The notes under the pieces are model-generated. The model was not told the origin of the DNA. It did no database searches and was given only the letters and a program-made list of their open reading frames with translations. The position numbers were made by a program, and so were the translations under genes. From Utricularia gibba (Eukaryota > Streptophyta > Magnoliopsida > Lamiales > Lentibulariaceae): a stretch of 21,531 nucleotides of DNA. The stretch covers positions 1 to 21,531 of the forward strand of contig NEEC01000053.1 of the NCBI GenBank assembly GCA_002189035.1. Reading direction: 5' to 3'. Positions within the stretch are counted from its first letter, which is position 1, and every line of letters begins with the position of its first letter. This document shows positions 1-11,757 of the stretch, piece after piece.

Positions 1-515
1 AATGGTGCATCAAGAATCAGAAGTATCATAGCAACTAAATGCATCAATCAACAGCCAAAACATATGGTGTCAGACTTCATCTACTATGCGATCAAGTTGG
101 AAAAAAGTCACATGCTACATCATGAATTTCGTGGCATCACTTATCCAACACTGTTATATAATCTGGATATGCGTAAATATTTATTTTTAATGAATCCGTG
201 CACGTGTGATTTTTAGGATGCACCCGAATGATGATGCGCAATGAAATGACTACGTCGCACATCCTAATCCGCGAAGCACTCTTGCATAACATGCAGATCC
301 TTGCTCTTCATAGCACACTGTTGGGAAGCCCTATTCGAGCTCCAAGTATTATAATTTGGAGTTACGTTTGTCCGATAACTGTGGACATATTAAAAACACC
401 AACGAAAGTGTCTCACGTGGCATTCCGTGGTGACTGCTTTTAATAATGTGCTTCATGTTCTCGAAATTGATGCGAACAACATACAAGGCAAAAGAATCAA
501 ATAGCCACTAGAGAC
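1..515. repeat. Partial monomer at left edge, with many small differences
   Basis: The window starts at about monomer position 13. The copy is about 9 bp shorter than the matching part of the reference. It carries substitutions (A to C near 52 and 75, the latter destroying the GAATTC site; T to A in CCCTATTCG near 332) and indels (one C lost in the CACCCC run near 225, one C lost in GCACCTC near 281, about 5 bp lost near 400). Site 1 is C and site 2 is C. It is the most divergent of the otherwise intact copies. Poor consensus quality at a contig end explains this at least as well as real divergence. Confidence 0.9.
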
Positions 516-1049
516 ATGGTATACGGGAATGGTGCATCAAGAATCAGAAGTATCATAGCAACTAAATGCATCAATCAAAAGCCAAAACATATGGTGTCAG
601 AATTCATCTACTATGCGATCAAGTTGGAAAAAAGTCACATGCTACATCATGAATTTCGTGGCATCACTTATCCCAACACTGTTATAACTCTGGATATGCG
701 TAAATATTTATTTTTAATGAATCCGTGCACGTGTGATTTTTAGGATGCACCCCGAATGATGATGCGCAATGAAATGACTACGTCGCACATCCTGGTCCGC
801 GAAGCACCTCTTGCATAACATGCAGATCCTTGCTCTTCATAGCACACTGTTGGGAAGCCCTTTTCGAGCTCCAAGTATTATAATTTGGAGTTACGTTTGT
901 CCGATAACTGTGGACATATTAAAAACAAGCCACAACGAAAAGTGTCTCACGTGGCATTCCGTGGTGACTGCATTTAATAATGTGCTTCATGTTCTCGAAA
1001 TTGATGCGAACAACATACAAGGCAAAAGAATCAAATAGCCACTAGAGAC
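516..1049. repeat. Monomer, 534 bp, two single-base deletions
   Basis: Compared with the reference it lacks one C in the TATACACTC segment near 687 and one C in the CCC run of GAATCCCGTG near 722. Site 1 is C and site 2 is C. The rest reads as the reference. Confidence 0.95.
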
Positions 1050-1584
1050 ATGGTATACGGGAATGGTGCATCAAGAATCAGAAGTATCATAGCAACTAAA
1101 TGCATCAATCAAAAGCCAAAACATATGGTGTCAGAATTCATCTACTATGCGATCAAGTTGGAAAAAAGTCACATGCTACATCATGAATTTCGTGGCATCA
1201 CTTATCCCAACACTGTTATACACTCTGGATATGCGTAAATATTTATTTTTAATGAATCCCGTGCACGTGTGATTTTTAGGCTGCACCCCGAATGATGATG
1301 CGCAATGAAATGACTACGTCGCACATCCTGGTCCGCGAAGCACCTCTTGCATAACATGCAGATCCTTGCTCTTCATAGCACACTGTTGGGAAGCCCTTTC
1401 GAGCTCCAAGTATTATAATTTGGAGTTACGTTTGTCCGATAACTGTGGACATATTAAAAACAAGCCACAACGAAAAGTGTCTCACGTGGCATTCCGTGGT
1501 GACTGCATTTAATAATGTGCTTCATGTTCTCGAAATTGATGCGAACAACATACAAGGCAAAAGAATCAAATAGCCACTAGAGAC
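1050..1584. repeat. Monomer, 535 bp, one T lost and one A-to-C change
   Basis: One T is missing from the TTTT run in CCCTTTTCG near 1398, and GGATGCACC reads GGCTGCACC near 1281. Sites 1 and 2 are both C. The T loss breaks the 75-codon open frame seen in neighbouring copies, with no compensating change. Confidence 0.95.
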
Positions 1585-2119
1585 ATGGTATACGGGAATG
1601 GTGCATCAAGAATCAGAAGTATCATAGCAACTAAATGCATCAATCAAAAGCCAAAACATATGGTGTCAGAATTCATCTACTATGCGATCAAGTTGGAAAA
1701 AAGTCACATGCTACATCATGAATTTCGTGGCATCACTTATCCCAACACTGTTATACACTCTGGATATGCGTAAATATTTATTTTTAATGAATCCCGTGCA
1801 CGTGTGATTTTTAGGATGCACCCGAATGATGATGCGCAATGAAATGACTACGTCGCACATCCTGGTCCGCGAAGCACCTCTTGCATAACATGCAGATCCT
1901 TGCTCTTCATAGCACACTGTTGGGAAGCCCTTTTCGAGCTCCAAGTATTATAATTTGGAGTTACGTTTGTCCGATAACTGTGGACATATTAAAAACAAGC
2001 CACAACGAAAAGTGTCTCACGTGGCATTCCGTGGTGACTGCATTTAATAATGTGCTTCATGTTCTCGAAATTGATGCGAACAACATACAAGGCAAAAGAA
2101 TCAAATAGCCACTAGAGAC
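1585..2119. repeat. Monomer, 535 bp, one C lost in CCCC run
   Basis: GCACCCCG is GCACCCG near 1820. Sites 1 and 2 are both C. The loss opens a 77-codon frame on the opposite strand (1711-1944), which is closed in the reference form and is therefore a by-product of the indel. Confidence 0.95.
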
Positions 2120-2306
2120 ATGGTATACGGGAATGGTGCATCAAGAATCAGAAGTATCATAGCAACTAAATGCATCAATCAAAAGCCAAAACATATGGTG
2201 TCAGAATTCATCTACTATGCGATCAAGTTGGAAAAAAGTCACATGCTACATCATGAATTTCGTGGCATCACTTATCCCAACACTGTTATACACTCTGGAT
2301 ATGCGT

Positions 2307-2321
2307 AAATATTTATTTTTA
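2307..2321. other. AT-rich block with AAATATTT palindrome, once per monomer
   Basis: AAATATTT (2307-2314) runs into ATTTATTTTTA (2311-2321). This is the most AT-rich part of the unit and is present in every intact copy. It is lost in the copies at 17132 and 19115. Such tracts can bend DNA or ease unwinding; no function is shown here. Confidence 0.6.
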
Positions 2322-2329
2322 ATGAATCC

Positions 2330-2339
2330 CGTGCACGTG
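2330..2339. other. Overlapping palindromes CGTGCACG and CACGTG (first copy)
   Basis: An 8-bp palindrome (2330-2337) overlaps CACGTG (2334-2339), the core of a G-box or E-box, which bHLH and bZIP factors bind in many eukaryotes. It recurs in all intact monomers. Whether any factor binds is unknown; in damaged copies the region is often where deletion junctions fall. Confidence 0.5.
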
Positions 2340-2417
2340 TGATTTTTAGGATGCACCCCGAATGATGATGCGCAATGAAATGACTACGTCGCACATCCTG
2401 GTCCGCGAAGCACCTCT

Positions 2418-2430
2418 TGCATAACATGCA
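2418..2430. repeat. Short dyad TGCAT-AAC-ATGCA
   Basis: A perfect 5-bp inverted repeat with a 3-base spacer lies in every intact copy. It is too small to form a stable cruciform but is a plausible symmetric protein-binding site. Confidence 0.6.
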
Positions 2431-2474
2431 GATCCTTGCTCTTCATAGCACACTGTTGGGAAGCCCTTTTCGAG

Positions 2475-2496
2475 CTCCAAGTATTATAATTTGGAG
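2475..2496. repeat. Dyad CTCCAA / TTGGAG around an AT-rich centre
   Basis: Six-base arms (2475-2480 and 2491-2496) flank the 10-base AT-rich centre GTATTATAAT, and the left arm overlaps GAGCTC. It is conserved in all intact copies and absent from the copy at 16656, where a deletion removes it. As RNA it would form only a weak hairpin. Confidence 0.6.
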
Positions 2497-2543
2497 TTAC
2501 GTTTGTCCGATAACTGTGGACATATTAAAAACAAGCCACAACG

Positions 2544-2549
2544 AAAAGT
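2544..2549. other. Second CACGTG in the monomer
   Basis: This CACGTG is followed by GCA, giving the extended form CACGTGGCA. It lies 210 bp from the first CACGTG, so the array offers two sites per monomer. It survives in nearly all damaged copies, including those at 12824, 14738, 16656, 17132 and 18650. Binding is not shown. Confidence 0.45.
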
Positions 2550-2655
2550 GTCTCACGTGGCATTCCGTGGTGACTGCATTTAATAATGTGCTTCATGTTC
2601 TCGAAATTGATGCGAACAACATACAAGGCAAAAGAATCAAATAGCCACTAGAGAC

Positions 2656-4799
2656 ATGGTATACGGGAATGGTGCATCAAGAATCAGAAGTATCATAGCA
2701 ACTAAATGCATCAATCAAAAGCCAAAACATATGGTGTCAGAATTCATCTACTATGCGATCAAGTTGGAAAAAAGTCACATGCTACATCATGAATTTCGTG
2801 GCATCACTTATCCCAACACTGTTATACACTCTGGATATGCGTAAATATTTATTTTTAATGAATCCCGTGCACGTGTGATTTTTAGGATGCACCCCGAATG
2901 ATGATGCGCAATGAAATGACTACGTCGCACATCCTGGTCCGCGAAGCACCTCTTGCATAACATGCAGATCCTTGCTCTTCATAGCACAGTGTTGGGAAGC
3001 CCTTTTCGAGCTCCAAGTATTATAATTTGGAGTTACGTTTGTCCGATAACTGTGGACATATTAAAAACAAGCCACAACGAAAAGTGTCTCACGTGGCATT
3101 CCGTGGTGACTGCATTTAATAATGTGCTTCATGTTCTCGAAATTGATGCGAACAACATACAAGGCAAAAGAATCAAATAGCCACTAGAGACATGGTATAC
3201 GGGAATGGTGCATCAAGAATCAGAAGTATCATAGCAACTAAATGCATCAATCAAAAGCCAAAACATATGGTGTCAGAATTCATCTACTATGCGATCAAGT
3301 TGGAAAAAAGTCACATGCTACATCATGAATTTCGTGGCATCACTTATCCCAACACTGTTATACACTCTGGATATGCGTAAATATTTATTTTTAATGAATC
3401 CCGTGCACGTGTGATTTTTAGGATGCACCCCGAATGATGATGCGCAATGAAATGACTACGTCGCACATCCTGGTCCGCGAAGCACCTCTTGCATAACATG
3501 CAGATCCTTGCTCTTCATAGCACACTGTTGGGAAGCCCTTTTCGAGCTCCAAGTATTATAATTTGGAGTTACGTTTGTCCGATAACTGTGGACATATTAA
3601 AAACAAGCCACAACGAAAAGTGTCTCACGTGGCATTCCGTGGTGACTGCATTTAATAATGTGCTTCATGTTCTCGAAATTGATGCGAACAACATACAAGG
3701 CAAAAGAATCAAATAGCCACTAGAGACATGGTATACGGGAATGGTGCATCAAGAATCAGAAGTATCATAGCAACTAAATGCATCAATCAAAAGCCAAAAC
3801 ATATGGTGTCAGAATTCATCTACTATGCGATCAAGTTGGAAAAAAGTCACATGCTACATCATGAATTTCGTGGCATCACTTATCCCAACACTGTTATACA
3901 CTCTGGATATGCGTAAATATTTATTTTTAATGAATCCCGTGCACGTGTGATTTTTAGGATGCACCCCGAATGATGATGCGCAATGAAATGACTACGTCGC
4001 ACATCCTGGTCCGCGAAGCACCTCTTGCATAACATGCAGATCCTTGCTCTTCATAGCACAGTGTTGGGAAGCCCTTTTCGAGCTCCAAGTATTATAATTT
4101 GGAGTTACGTTTGTCCGATAACTGTGGACATATTAAAAACAAGCCACAACGAAAAGTGTCTCACGTGGCATTCCGTGGTGACTGCATTTAATAATGTGCT
4201 TCATGTTCTCGAAATTGATGCGAACAACATACAAGGCAAAAGAATCAAATAGCCACTAGAGACATGGTATACGGGAATGGTGCATCAAGAATCAGAAGTA
4301 TCATAGCAACTAAATGCATCAATCAAAAGCCAAAACATATGGTGTCAGAATTCATCTACTATGCGATCAAGTTGGAAAAAAGTCACATGCTACATCATGA
4401 ATTTCGTGGCATCACTTATCCCAACACTGTTATACACTCTGGATATGCGTAAATATTTATTTTTAATGAATCCCGTGCACGTGTGATTTTTAGGATGCAC
4501 CCCGAATGATGATGCGCAATGAAATGACTACGTCGCACATCCTGGTCCGCGAAGCACCTCTTGCATAACATGCAGATCCTTGCTCTTCATAGCACAGTGT
4601 TGGGAAGCCCTTTTCGAGCTCCAAGTATTATAATTTGGAGTTACGTTTGTCCGATAACTGTGGACATATTAAAAACAAGCCACAACGAAAAGTGTCTCAC
4701 GTGGCATTCCGTGGTGACTGCATTTAATAATGTGCTTCATGTTCTCGAAATTGATGCGAACAACATACAAGGCAAAAGAATCAAATAGCCACTAGAGAC
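2656..4799. repeat. Four 536-bp monomers alternating at site 1
   Basis: Monomers start at 2656, 3192, 3728 and 4264. All have C at site 2, and site 1 reads G, C, G, G. Apart from this site I see no differences. This is where the C form of site 1, constant in the first monomers, gives way to the G form that dominates further right. Confidence 0.95.
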
Positions 4800-6404
4800 A
4801 TGGTATACGGGAATGGTGCATCAAGAATCAGAAGTATCATAGCAACTAAATGCATCAATCAAAAGCCAAAACATATGGTGTCAGAATTCATCTACTATGC
4901 GATCAAGTTGGAAAAAAGTCACATGCTACATCATGAATTTCGTGGCATCACTTATCCCAACACTGTTATACACTCTGGATATGCGTAAATATTTATTTTT
5001 AATGAATCCCGTGCACGTGTGATTTTTAGGATGCACCCCGAATGATGATGCGCAATGAAATGACTACGTCGCACATCCTGGTCCGCGAAGCACCTCTTGC
5101 ATAACATGCAGATCCTTGCTCTTCATAGCACACTGTTGGGAAGCCCTTTTCGAGCTCCAAGTATTATAATTTGGAGTTACGTTTGTCCGATAACTGTGGA
5201 CATATTAAAAACAAGCCACAACGAAAAGTGTCTCACGTGGCATTCCGTGGTGATGCATTTAATAATGTGCTTCATGTTCTCGAAATTGATGCGAACAACA
5301 TACAAGGCAAAAGAATCAAATAGCCACTAGAGACATGGTATACGGGAATGGTGCATCAAGAATCAGAAGTATCATAGCAACTAAATGCATCAATCAAAAG
5401 CCAAAACATATGGTGTCAGAATTCATCTACTATGCGATCAAGTTGGAAAAAAGTCACATGCTACATCATGAATTTCGTGGCATCACTTATCCCAACACTG
5501 TTATACACTCTGGATATGCGTAAATATTTATTTTTAATGAATCCCGTGCACGTGTGATTTTTAGGATGCACCCCGAATGATGATGCGCAATGAAATGACT
5601 ACGTCGCACATCCTGGTCCGCGAAGCACCTCTTGCATAACATGCAGATCCTTGCTCTTCATAGCACAGTGTTGGGAAGCCCTTTTCGAGCTCCAAGTATT
5701 ATAATTTGGAGTTACGTTTGTCCGATAACTGTGGACATATTAAAAACAAGCCACAACGAAAAGTGTCTCACGTGGCATTCCGTGGTGATGCATTTAATAA
5801 TGTGCTTCATGTTCTCGAAATTGATGCGAACAACATACAAGGCAAAAGAATCAAATAGCCACTAGAGACATGGTATACGGGAATGGTGCATCAAGAATCA
5901 GAAGTATCATAGCAACTAAATGCATCAATCAAAAGCCAAAACATATGGTGTCAGAATTCATCTACTATGCGATCAAGTTGGAAAAAAGTCACATGCTACA
6001 TCATGAATTTCGTGGCATCACTTATCCCAACACTGTTATACACTCTGGATATGCGTAAATATTTATTTTTAATGAATCCCGTGCACGTGTGATTTTTAGG
6101 ATGCACCCCGAATGATGATGCGCAATGAAATGACTACGTCGCACATCCTGGTCCGCGAAGCACCTCTTGCATAACATGCAGATCCTTGCTCTTCATAGCA
6201 CAGTGTTGGGAAGCCCTTTTCGAGCTCCAAGTATTATAATTTGGAGTTACGTTTGTCCGATAACTGTGGACATATTAAAAACAAGCCACAACGAAAAGTG
6301 TCTCACGTGGCATTCCGTGGTGATGCATTTAATAATGTGCTTCATGTTCTCGAAATTGATGCGAACAACATACAAGGCAAAAGAATCAAATAGCCACTAG
6401 AGAC
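4800..6404. repeat. Three 535-bp monomers with one-base gap at site 2
   Basis: Monomers start at 4800, 5335 and 5870. All read GGTGATGC where the reference reads GGTGACTGC, so the C at position 455 is missing. Site 1 is C in the first and G in the other two. These are the first copies of the 535-bp subtype. Confidence 0.95.
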
Positions 6405-6939
6405 ATGGTATACGGGAATGGTGCATCAAGAATCAGAAGTATCATAGCAACTAAATGCATCAATCAAAAGCCAAAACATATGGTGTCAGAATTCATCTAC
6501 TATGCGATCAAGTTGGAAAAAAGTCACATGCTACATCATGAATTTCGTGGCATCACTTATCCCAACACTGTTATACACTCTGGATATGCGTAAATATTTA
6601 TTTTTAATGAATCCGTGCACGTGTGATTTTTAGGATGCACCCCGAATGATGATGCGCAATGAAATGACTACGTCGCACATCCTGGTCCGCGAAGCACCTC
6701 TTGCATAACATGCAGATCCTTGCTCTTCATAGCACAGTGTTGGGAAGCCCTTTTCGAGCTCCAAGTATTATAATTTGGAGTTACGTTTGTCCGATAACTG
6801 TGGACATATTAAAAACAAGCCACAACGAAAAGTGTCTCACGTGGCATTCCGTGGTGACTGCATTTAATAATGTGCTTCATGTTCTCGAAATTGATGCGAA
6901 CAACATACAAGGCAAAAGAATCAAATAGCCACTAGAGAC
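6405..6939. repeat. Monomer, 535 bp by a different deletion
   Basis: This copy keeps the C at site 2 but has lost one C from the CCC run in GAATCCCGTG near 6613. Its length therefore matches the neighbouring 535-bp subtype for a different reason. Site 1 is G. Confidence 0.93.
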
Positions 6940-9079
6940 ATGGTATACGGGAATGGTGCATCAAGAATCAGAAGTATCATAGCAACTAAATGCATCAATC
7001 AAAAGCCAAAACATATGGTGTCAGAATTCATCTACTATGCGATCAAGTTGGAAAAAAGTCACATGCTACATCATGAATTTCGTGGCATCACTTATCCCAA
7101 CACTGTTATACACTCTGGATATGCGTAAATATTTATTTTTAATGAATCCCGTGCACGTGTGATTTTTAGGATGCACCCCGAATGATGATGCGCAATGAAA
7201 TGACTACGTCGCACATCCTGGTCCGCGAAGCACCTCTTGCATAACATGCAGATCCTTGCTCTTCATAGCACAGTGTTGGGAAGCCCTTTTCGAGCTCCAA
7301 GTATTATAATTTGGAGTTACGTTTGTCCGATAACTGTGGACATATTAAAAACAAGCCACAACGAAAAGTGTCTCACGTGGCATTCCGTGGTGATGCATTT
7401 AATAATGTGCTTCATGTTCTCGAAATTGATGCGAACAACATACAAGGCAAAAGAATCAAATAGCCACTAGAGACATGGTATACGGGAATGGTGCATCAAG
7501 AATCAGAAGTATCATAGCAACTAAATGCATCAATCAAAAGCCAAAACATATGGTGTCAGAATTCATCTACTATGCGATCAAGTTGGAAAAAAGTCACATG
7601 CTACATCATGAATTTCGTGGCATCACTTATCCCAACACTGTTATACACTCTGGATATGCGTAAATATTTATTTTTAATGAATCCCGTGCACGTGTGATTT
7701 TTAGGATGCACCCCGAATGATGATGCGCAATGAAATGACTACGTCGCACATCCTGGTCCGCGAAGCACCTCTTGCATAACATGCAGATCCTTGCTCTTCA
7801 TAGCACAGTGTTGGGAAGCCCTTTTCGAGCTCCAAGTATTATAATTTGGAGTTACGTTTGTCCGATAACTGTGGACATATTAAAAACAAGCCACAACGAA
7901 AAGTGTCTCACGTGGCATTCCGTGGTGATGCATTTAATAATGTGCTTCATGTTCTCGAAATTGATGCGAACAACATACAAGGCAAAAGAATCAAATAGCC
8001 ACTAGAGACATGGTATACGGGAATGGTGCATCAAGAATCAGAAGTATCATAGCAACTAAATGCATCAATCAAAAGCCAAAACATATGGTGTCAGAATTCA
8101 TCTACTATGCGATCAAGTTGGAAAAAAGTCACATGCTACATCATGAATTTCGTGGCATCACTTATCCCAACACTGTTATACACTCTGGATATGCGTAAAT
8201 ATTTATTTTTAATGAATCCCGTGCACGTGTGATTTTTAGGATGCACCCCGAATGATGATGCGCAATGAAATGACTACGTCGCACATCCTGGTCCGCGAAG
8301 CACCTCTTGCATAACATGCAGATCCTTGCTCTTCATAGCACAGTGTTGGGAAGCCCTTTTCGAGCTCCAAGTATTATAATTTGGAGTTACGTTTGTCCGA
8401 TAACTGTGGACATATTAAAAACAAGCCACAACGAAAAGTGTCTCACGTGGCATTCCGTGGTGATGCATTTAATAATGTGCTTCATGTTCTCGAAATTGAT
8501 GCGAACAACATACAAGGCAAAAGAATCAAATAGCCACTAGAGACATGGTATACGGGAATGGTGCATCAAGAATCAGAAGTATCATAGCAACTAAATGCAT
8601 CAATCAAAAGCCAAAACATATGGTGTCAGAATTCATCTACTATGCGATCAAGTTGGAAAAAAGTCACATGCTACATCATGAATTTCGTGGCATCACTTAT
8701 CCCAACACTGTTATACACTCTGGATATGCGTAAATATTTATTTTTAATGAATCCCGTGCACGTGTGATTTTTAGGATGCACCCCGAATGATGATGCGCAA
8801 TGAAATGACTACGTCGCACATCCTGGTCCGCGAAGCACCTCTTGCATAACATGCAGATCCTTGCTCTTCATAGCACAGTGTTGGGAAGCCCTTTTCGAGC
8901 TCCAAGTATTATAATTTGGAGTTACGTTTGTCCGATAACTGTGGACATATTAAAAACAAGCCACAACGAAAAGTGTCTCACGTGGCATTCCGTGGTGATG
9001 CATTTAATAATGTGCTTCATGTTCTCGAAATTGATGCGAACAACATACAAGGCAAAAGAATCAAATAGCCACTAGAGAC
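6940..9079. repeat. Four identical 535-bp monomers (gap subtype)
   Basis: Monomers start at 6940, 7475, 8010 and 8545. All have G at site 1 and the one-base gap at site 2, and I see no other difference among them. This is the longest uniform run in the window and indicates very recent local amplification, or collapse or copying during assembly. Confidence 0.95.
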
Positions 9080-9615
9080 ATGGTATACGGGAATGGTGCA
9101 TCAAGAATCAGAAGTATCATAGCAACTAAATGCATCAATCAAAAGCCAAAACATATGGTGTCAGAATTCATCTACTATGCGATCAAGTTGGAAAAAAGTC
9201 ACATGCTACATCATGAATTTCGTGGCATCACTTATCCCAACACTGTTATACACTCTGGATATGCGTAAATATTTATTTTTAATGAATCCCGTGCACGTGT
9301 GATTTTTAGGATGCACCCCGAATGATGATGCGCAATGAAATGACTACGTCGCACATCCTGGTCCGCGAAGCACCTCTTGCATAACATGCAGATCCTTGCT
9401 CTTCATAGCACAGTGTTGGGAAGCCCTTTTCGAGCTCCAAGTATTATAATTTGGAGTTACGTTTGTCCGATAACTGTGGACATATTAAAAACAAGCCACA
9501 ACGAAAAGTGTCTCACGTGGCATTCCGTGGTGACTGCATTTAATAATGTGCTTCATGTTCTCGAAATTGATGCGAACAACATACAAGGCAAAAGAATCAA
9601 ATAGCCACTAGAGAC
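9080..9615. repeat. Monomer, 536 bp, G at site 1, C at site 2
   Basis: A single copy of the 536-bp subtype lying between the uniform 535-bp run and the duplicated dimer. No other change is seen against the reference. Confidence 0.95.
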
Positions 9616-11757
9616 ATGGTATACGGGAATGGTGCATCAAGAATCAGAAGTATCATAGCAACTAAATGCATCAATCAAAAGCCAAAACATATGGTGTCAG
9701 AATTCATCTACTATGCGATCAAGTTGGAAAAAAGTCACATGCTACATCATGAATTTCGTGGCATCACTTATCCCAACACTGTTATACACTCTGGATATGC
9801 GTAAATATTTATTTTTAATGAATCCCGTGCACGTGTGATTTTTAGGATGCACCCCGAATGATGATGCGCAATGAAATGACTACGTCGCACATCCTGGTCC
9901 GCGAAGCACCTCTTGCATAACATGCAGATCCTTGCTCTTCATAGCACAGTGTTGGGAAGCCCTTTTCGAGCTCCAAGTATTATAATTTGGAGTTACGTTT
10001 GTCCGATAACTGTGGACATATTAAAAACAAGCCACAACGAAAAGTGTCTCACGTGGCATTCCGTGGTGATTGCATTTAATAATGTGCTTCATGTTCTCGA
10101 AATTGATGCGAACAACATACAAGGCAAAAGAATCAAATAGCCACTAGAGACATGGTATACGGGAATGGTGCATCAAGAATCAGAAGTATCATAGCAACTA
10201 AATGCATCAATCAAAAGCCAAAACATATGGTGTCAGAATTCATCTACTATGCGATCAAGTTGGAAAAAAGTCACATGCTACATCATGAATTTCGTGGCAT
10301 CACTTATCCCAACACTGTTATACACTCTGGATATGCGTAAATATTTATTTTTAATGAATCCCGTGCACGTGTGATTTTTAGGATGCACCCCGAATGATGA
10401 TGCGCAATGAAATGACTACGTCGCACATCCTGGTCCGCGAAGCACCTCTTGCATAACATGCAGATCCTTGCTCTTCATAGCACAGTGTTGGGAAGCCCTT
10501 TTCGAGCTCCAAGTATTATAATTTGGAGTTACGTTTGTCCGATAACTGTGGACATATTAAAAACAAGCCACAACGAAAAGTGTCTCACGTGGCATTCCGT
10601 GGTGATGCATTTAATAATGTGCTTCATGTTCTCGAAATTGATGCGAACAACATACAAGGCAAAAGAATCAAATAGCCACTAGAGACATGGTATACGGGAA
10701 TGGTGCATCAAGAATCAGAAGTATCATAGCAACTAAATGCATCAATCAAAAGCCAAAACATATGGTGTCAGAATTCATCTACTATGCGATCAAGTTGGAA
10801 AAAAGTCACATGCTACATCATGAATTTCGTGGCATCACTTATCCCAACACTGTTATACACTCTGGATATGCGTAAATATTTATTTTTAATGAATCCCGTG
10901 CACGTGTGATTTTTAGGATGCACCCCGAATGATGATGCGCAATGAAATGACTACGTCGCACATCCTGGTCCGCGAAGCACCTCTTGCATAACATGCAGAT
11001 CCTTGCTCTTCATAGCACAGTGTTGGGAAGCCCTTTTCGAGCTCCAAGTATTATAATTTGGAGTTACGTTTGTCCGATAACTGTGGACATATTAAAAACA
11101 AGCCACAACGAAAAGTGTCTCACGTGGCATTCCGTGGTGATTGCATTTAATAATGTGCTTCATGTTCTCGAAATTGATGCGAACAACATACAAGGCAAAA
11201 GAATCAAATAGCCACTAGAGACATGGTATACGGGAATGGTGCATCAAGAATCAGAAGTATCATAGCAACTAAATGCATCAATCAAAAGCCAAAACATATG
11301 GTGTCAGAATTCATCTACTATGCGATCAAGTTGGAAAAAAGTCACATGCTACATCATGAATTTCGTGGCATCACTTATCCCAACACTGTTATACACTCTG
11401 GATATGCGTAAATATTTATTTTTAATGAATCCCGTGCACGTGTGATTTTTAGGATGCACCCCGAATGATGATGCGCAATGAAATGACTACGTCGCACATC
11501 CTGGTCCGCGAAGCACCTCTTGCATAACATGCAGATCCTTGCTCTTCATAGCACAGTGTTGGGAAGCCCTTTTCGAGCTCCAAGTATTATAATTTGGAGT
11601 TACGTTTGTCCGATAACTGTGGACATATTAAAAACAAGCCACAACGAAAAGTGTCTCACGTGGCATTCCGTGGTGATGCATTTAATAATGTGCTTCATGT
11701 TCTCGAAATTGATGCGAACAACATACAAGGCAAAAGAATCAAATAGCCACTAGAGAC
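9616..11757. repeat. Duplicated dimer: two copies of a 1071-bp two-monomer unit
   Basis: Monomers start at 9616, 10152, 10687 and 11223, with lengths 536, 535, 536 and 535. The first and third carry a private T at site 2 (10070 and 11141) that I find nowhere else in the window. The second and fourth carry the gap. All have G at site 1. The order T, gap, T, gap is best explained by one duplication of a two-monomer block, a small higher-order repeat inside the array. Confidence 0.88.

Larger units (their letters stand above)
2120..2655. repeat. Representative full-length monomer (536 bp), reference for landmarks
   Basis: This copy lacks the edge indels and serves as reference. By hand count it has 104 G and 113 C (40.5 % G+C) and 20 CpG against about 22 expected. 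Landmarks: GTATAC 2123-2128, ATGCAT 2170-2175, CATATG 2192-2197, GAATTC 2204-2209, an AT-rich block 2307-2325, overlapping GTGCAC and CACGTG 2331-2339, TGCGCA 2369-2374, a short dyad 2418-2430, GAGCTC 2472-2477, a second dyad 2475-2496, and a second CACGTG 2544-2549. Diagnostic site 1 (monomer position 334) is C at 2453; diagnostic site 2 (position 455) is C at 2574. Dividing the monomer into halves or thirds shows no obvious internal repeat, so it appears to be a simple unit and not a fused multimer. Confidence 0.95.

Noticed and set aside
811-1038. Recurring 75-77 codon open frame as a gene family
   Set aside because: It is repeated only because the satellite is repeated. No domain or signal is recognised, frameshifts are tolerated, and the start lies in the middle of a dyad region with no promoter context.
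1050-1238. Recurring 62-codon open frame as a gene family
   Set aside because: Same reasoning: passive amplification, broken by single-base losses in the edge copies, and no recognisable protein features.
2311-2321. Yeast-type replication origin consensus (ATTTATTTTTA, 10 of 11 matches)
   Set aside because: A single near-match in an AT-rich tract is expected by chance, and nothing indicates a budding yeast host.
2355-2375. CENP-B box
   Set aside because: CCCGAATGATG near 2357 fits the first half of the reverse-strand consensus (CCCGnnT) but the required CGAA is ATGC here. No other place in the unit fits.
2120-2655. Ribosomal DNA spacer or 5S/tRNA gene repeat
   Set aside because: No rRNA, 5S or tRNA sequence and no recognisable Pol III A and B boxes occur in the monomer.
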